DNA from: Macrostomum hystrix
Taxonomy: Eukaryota > Platyhelminthes > Macrostomidae
Reading direction: 5' to 3'
Length of the DNA: 64,000 nt
Assembly (NCBI GenBank): GCA_950097015.1
Contig: CATNEN010000012.1
Coordinates: 2,659,501-2,723,500 of the forward strand
Both the position numbers and the translations under genes were made by a program. Positions within the stretch are counted from its first letter, which is position 1. Each line of letters opens with the position of its first letter. Below, piece by piece: positions 59,885 through 64,000 of the stretch. The notes beneath the pieces were generated by a model. That model did no database searches and was not told the origin of the DNA. It saw only the letters and a program-made list of their open reading frames with translations.

Positions 59885-60905
59885 GGTTCTCTTCTCTTTG
59901 GGGGAAATCGGTTCTCTGCTGCTGAGGGGACATTGGTTCTCTGCTGCTGATGGGACATTGGTTATTTGCTGCTGGGGGGACATTGGTTCTCTGCTGCTGA
60001 GGGGACATTGGTTCTCTGCTGCTGATGGGACATTGGTTATTTGCTGCTGGGGGGACATTGGTTCTCTGCAGCTGGGTGGACATTGGTTATTTGCTGCTGA
60101 GGGGACATTGGTTCTCTGCTGCTGGGTGGACATTAGTTCTCTGCTGCTGGGTGGACATTGGTTCTCTGCTGCTGATGGGACATTGGTTATTTGCTGCTGG
60201 GGGGACATTGGTTCTCTGCAGCTGGGTGGACATTGGTTATTTGCTGCTGAGGGGACATTGGTTCTCTGCTGCTGGGTGGACATTGGTTCTCTGCTGCTGG
60301 GTGGACATTAGTTCTCTGCTGCTGGGTGGACATTGGTTCTCTGCTGCTGATGGGACATTGGTTATTTGCTGCTGGGGGGACATTGGTTCTCTGCAGCTGG
60401 GTGGACATTGGTTATTTGCTGCTGAGGGGACATTGGTTCTCTGCTGCTGGGTGGACATTAGTTCTCTGCTGCTGGGTGGACATTGGTTCTCTGCTGCTGG
60501 GTGGACATTAGTTCTCTGCTGCTGAGGGGACATTGGTTATTTGCTGCTGATGGGACATTGGTTCTCTGCTGCTGAGGGGACATTGGTTCTCTGCAGCTGG
60601 GTGGACATTGGTTATTTGCTGCTAGGGGGACATTGGTTATTTGCTGCTGGGGGGACATTGGTTATTTGCTGCTGATGGGACATTGGTTATTTGCTGCTGA
60701 TGGGACATTGGTTATTTGCTGCTGATGGGACATTGGTTATTTGCTGCTGATGGGACATTGGTTCTCTGCTGCTGAGGGGACATTGGTTATTTGCTGCTGA
60801 TGGGACATTGGTTATTTGCTGCTGATGGGACATTGGTTATTTGCTGCTGATGGGACATTGGTTCTCTGCTGCTGAGGGGACATTGGTTATTTGCTGCTGA
60901 TGGGA
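59885..60905. repeat. 24-bp minisatellite, about 42 copies
   Basis: Unit GACATTGGTTATTTGCTGCT plus four variable bases (GATG, GGGG, GAGG, GGTG), with TTCTCTGCTGCT and TTCTCTGCAGCT variants. Several variant strings recur in the same order (for example near 60040-60180 and 60190-60330), showing segmental growth. Because 24 is a multiple of 3, several frames stay open on both strands; not coding. Confidence 0.96.
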
Positions 60906-61289
60906 TAGTATTCGCATGTACCTTAGTAGCATTAAGCTGAGTAGTGTCAAATGTAAGTTACTTGTGTAATTCTGCCCCAATGGTGCTCTTGGTGTACAGA
61001 CTGGATGTCTCAGAATGTATCCGAGCTCAGACTAACTTTTTTGTATTTATTGAGAATTCAAATTCTTGTTGAATCGCAATCACGTATATTCGCAATCAGG
61101 GAAATTGAAAATTAGTTTTCGTTTTTGTTTACTTTCGGGCGTGTTTTGTCCTTCTGCATTGCACAAGTTTCTTGTCTGAACAGTAGTGCCCCTCAAGGGG
61201 GGCTTAGTGTGCTCAGTAGTCACTAAAACTAATCCAAAAATCCAATTTTCAAGACACACTTTAGAGGTGAAAACTGACAGAGCACTAGA

Positions 61290-61768
61290 TTGAACAGGTG
61301 AAACTCGGTCTTGAACAGTTAGAGCACTAGATTGAACAGGTGAAACTCGGTCTTTAACAAGTAGAGCACTAGATTAAACAGGTGAAACTCGGTCTTGAAC
61401 AGTTAGAGCACTAGATTGAACAGGTGAAACTCGGTCTTGAACAGTTAGAGCACTAGATTGAACAGGTGAAACTCGGTCTTGAACAGTTAGAGCACTAGAT
61501 TGAACAGGTGAAACTCGGTCTTGAACAGTTAGAGCACTAGATTGAACAGGTGAAACTCGGTTTTGAACAGTTAGAGCACTAGATTGAACAGGTGAAACTC
61601 GGTCTTTAACAAGTAGAGCACTAGATTGAACAGGTGAAACTCGGCGGTTTATAACAGTAAAAGCACTAGATTGAAAAGGTGAAACTCGGTCTATAACCAG
61701 TAGAGCACTAGATTGAACAGGTGAAACTCGGCGGTTTATAACAGTAAAAGCACTAGATTGAACAGTGT
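61290..61768. repeat. 42-bp minisatellite, about 11 copies
   Basis: Core AGAGCACTAGATTGAACAGG followed by TGAAACTCGGTCTTGAACAG. The last copies have a GCGGTTTATAACAGTAAA variant. Confidence 0.95.
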
Positions 61769-61974
61769 ATAACAGGTGGATGGCTAGATTTAGTAGTTAG
61801 ACAGTTTTAGTCTGAATAATCTAACTCTTTCAAAGAATCATCCAGAGCAGTTTGCAATGTTAAAATGTAGTGCAAAGTTTCGGCAATGTCGGTTAGAAAT
61901 TTGAGAACCTATTGGTGAGATCATTCCCGCATAGGCCTAGTTAACTCAATTGTTGGATAGAACGCAAGCAGCAA

Positions 61975-62175
61975 CAGTCTTCACGCCAGCGCAATGTCTG
62001 AGGACAGCATTGATATGGCGATACTAAAAATACACCATACAGTAACACCATACATACGCCTACACCATAAATAATACAGCATACAAACATTAATATGGTG
62101 ATTCTAAAAAAGAATTTTTAGCATCACCATATCAGTGTTGTCCTCAGACACTTCGCAGGCGTGAGAACAAGACGG
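61975..62175. mobile_element. Putative MITE with ~55-bp terminal inverted repeats
   Basis: Left end (61975-62031) contains CACGCCAGCGCAATGTCTGA, GGACAGCATTGATATGG and CGATACTAAAAAT. The right end (62115-62172) is its reverse complement with a few mismatches. The interior is about 85 bp, A/T-rich and non-coding. Target-site duplication not determined. Confidence 0.65.
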
Positions 62176-62544
62176 TGTTTTAACAGCATTGCCAAAATTT
62201 CCTTCTGCGTGCTTCAAACAAGCATCAGATATTCGTTAGGCTAGAAGTAAGAACACGTTCTGAGTGACAGCCGCGAGGCTGGTGTCTTGAGTTGCGTTTC
62301 AGTCACGCTCTTAACTGATTGAATTGTGTATTGAAACTCTAATCTGGAATCTGCTTGTTTGACTTGAAAGAGTTCTACACCACAAGCTGCATGCGACCGA
62401 GATTCTAAGAAATACCACCGGCCCTGTTTGAAATTTGAGTTCCTATATTCCACTGGAGTCAAACGTATGAGAATTCGAATTAGAAGAAAATTTAAGATTG
62501 AACTCAATCACTATGCAGGTTGTTTGAAATCTGTTACTGTTGAT

Positions 62545-63878
62545 TGAACTCTGTCACTGTGGTAGCTTGAGCTCTGTCACTGTGGTAGCTTAAGCTCTGT
62601 CACTGTGGTAGCTTGAGCGCTGTCACTGCATGGTAGCTTAAGCTCTGTCACTGTGGTAGCTTGAGCTCTGTCACTGTGATAGCTTGAGCTCTGTCACTGT
62701 GGTAGCTTGAGCTCTGTCACTGTGATAGCTTGAGCTCTGTCACGGTGGTAGCTTAAGCTCTGTCACTGTGGTAGCTTGAGCTCTGTCACTGTGGTAGCTT
62801 GAGCTCTGTCACTGTGGTAGCTTGAGCGCTGTCACTGCATGGTAGCTTAAGCTCTGTCACTGTGGTAGCCTGAGCTCTGTCACTGTGGTAGCTTGAGCTC
62901 TGTCACTGTGGTAGCTTAAGCTCTGTCACTGTGGTAGCTTGAGCTCTGTCACTGTGGTAGCTTAAGCTCTGTCACTGTGGTAGCTTGAGCTCTGTCACTG
63001 TGGTAGCTTGAGCTCTGTCACTGTGATAGCTTGAGCTCTGTCACTGTGGTAGCTTGAGCTCTGTCACTGTGGTAGCTTGAGCGCTGTCACTGCATGGTAG
63101 CTTAAGCTCTGTCACTGTGGTAGCTTGAGCTCTGTCACTGTGATAGCTTGAGCTCTGTCACTGTGATAGCTTGAGCTCTGTCACTGTGGTAGCTTGAGCT
63201 CTGTCACTGCATGGTAGCTTAAGCTCTGTCACTGTGATAGCTTGAGCTCTGTCACTGTGGTAGCTTGAGCGCTGTCACTGCATGGTAGCTTAAGCTCTGT
63301 CACTGTGGTAGCTTGAGCTCTGTCACTGTGGTAGCTTGAGCGCTGTCACTGCATGGTAGCTTAAGCTCTGTCACTGTGGTAGCTTGAGCTCTGTCACTGT
63401 GATAGCTTGAGCTCTGTCACTGTGGTAGCTTGAGCTCTGTCACTGCATGGTAGCTTAAGCTCTGTCACTGTGATAGCTTGAGCTCTGTCACTGTGGTAGC
63501 TTGAGCGCTGTCACTGCATGGTAGCTTAAGCTCTGTCACTGTGGTAGCTTGAGCTCTGTCACTGTGGTAGCTTGAGCGCTGTCACTGCATGGTAGCTTAA
63601 GCTCTGTCACTGTGGTAGCTTGAGCTCTGTCACTGTGATAGCTTGAGCTCTGTCACTGTGGTAGCTTGAGCTCTGTCACTGTGGTAGCTTGAGCTCTGTC
63701 ACTGTGGTAGCTTGAGCTCTGTCACTGTGGTAGCTTGAGCTCTGTCACTGTGGTAGCTTGAGCTCTGTCACTGTGGTAGCTTGAGCTCTGTCACGGTGGT
63801 AGCTTGAGCTCTGTCACTGTGGTAGCTTGAGCTCTGTCACGGTGGTAGCTTGAGCTCTGTCACGGTGGTAGCTTGAAC
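62545..63878. repeat. 23-bp minisatellite, about 57 copies
   Basis: Unit AGCTCTGTCACTGTGGTAGC plus TTG or TTA. A variant unit with GCGCTGTCACTGCATGGTAGC recurs at intervals together with TTA copies, giving higher-order blocks of about 280 bp (variants near 62620, 62830, 63080, 63270, 63345, 63510, 63580). The final 250 bp are nearly homogeneous. Confidence 0.96.
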
Positions 63879-63879
63879 T

Positions 63880-64000
63880 GTCTGTTTTTTTCTCAATGGC
63901 TGGCTTTGATAACTGCTTGCTTGTGCATTAATTTGCACTAAAAGGGTGCTAAAAGGTCCTCCATTAACAATTGCTTTTGGTGCAAGCTCTAACGAGTTAA
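63880..64000. other. Window edge
   Basis: Single-copy sequence after the 23-bp array. No gene or element can be called in 120 bp. Confidence 0.5.

Noticed and set aside
59783-60658. Repetitive frames on both strands of the 24-bp array
   Set aside because: Unit length divisible by three keeps frames open without selection; no exon borders.

Overview
This is a piece of an animal nuclear genome, not a bacterial or phage window. Genes are split by many short GT-AG introns. The proteins are metazoan: a muscle troponin T, an 11-TM polycystin-1-type receptor/channel, and the splicing factor GPKOW. The invertebrate-style troponin T tail and the polycystin architecture fit an invertebrate bilaterian, possibly a lophotrochozoan or flatworm. 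I cannot name the species. Nuclear genes read well with the standard code.

Layout. Troponin T lies on the minus strand (5573 to 255; 10 coding exons, 340 aa). A gene for an unknown secreted Cys-rich protein follows on the plus strand (7495-9531; 3 exons, 231 aa). A complete polycystin-1-like gene runs on the minus strand (30273 to 11348; 27 exons, 2917 aa), and every exon junction I placed keeps the reading frame. A small single-exon membrane-anchored protein sits head-to-head with it (31346-31855, plus). Next is a 7-exon coiled-coil protein gene on the minus strand (37041 to 33147; 476 aa) with an AT-AC, U12-type intron. A C2H2 zinc-finger gene with its 5' end missing (42668 to 41019, minus) is followed by a long-inverted-repeat DNA transposon (44725-46303), GPKOW (47989-49842, plus) and a Crypton-like tyrosine-recombinase element with a premature stop (51024-52372, plus). 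A putative four-TM protein gene (53806-55115, plus) and a three-exon gene for a 90-aa secreted peptide precursor (59340 to 58836, minus) complete the gene set.

The most striking property is the tandem-repeat load. About 30 minisatellite arrays with units of 4 to 45 bp cover roughly 14 kb, about a fifth of the window. Most lie in introns, and nearly every large intron has its own private repeat. One 16-bp family recurs in introns of three different genes, and one of those arrays has a 269-bp higher-order repeat. Most long open frames inside arrays are artefacts of repetition.

The genes do not form an operon or shared pathway. Exon models were read by eye from splice signals, codon phase and family motifs, so individual boundaries should be treated as predictions, although the cumulative phase check makes the polycystin, troponin T, coiled-coil and GPKOW models strong.
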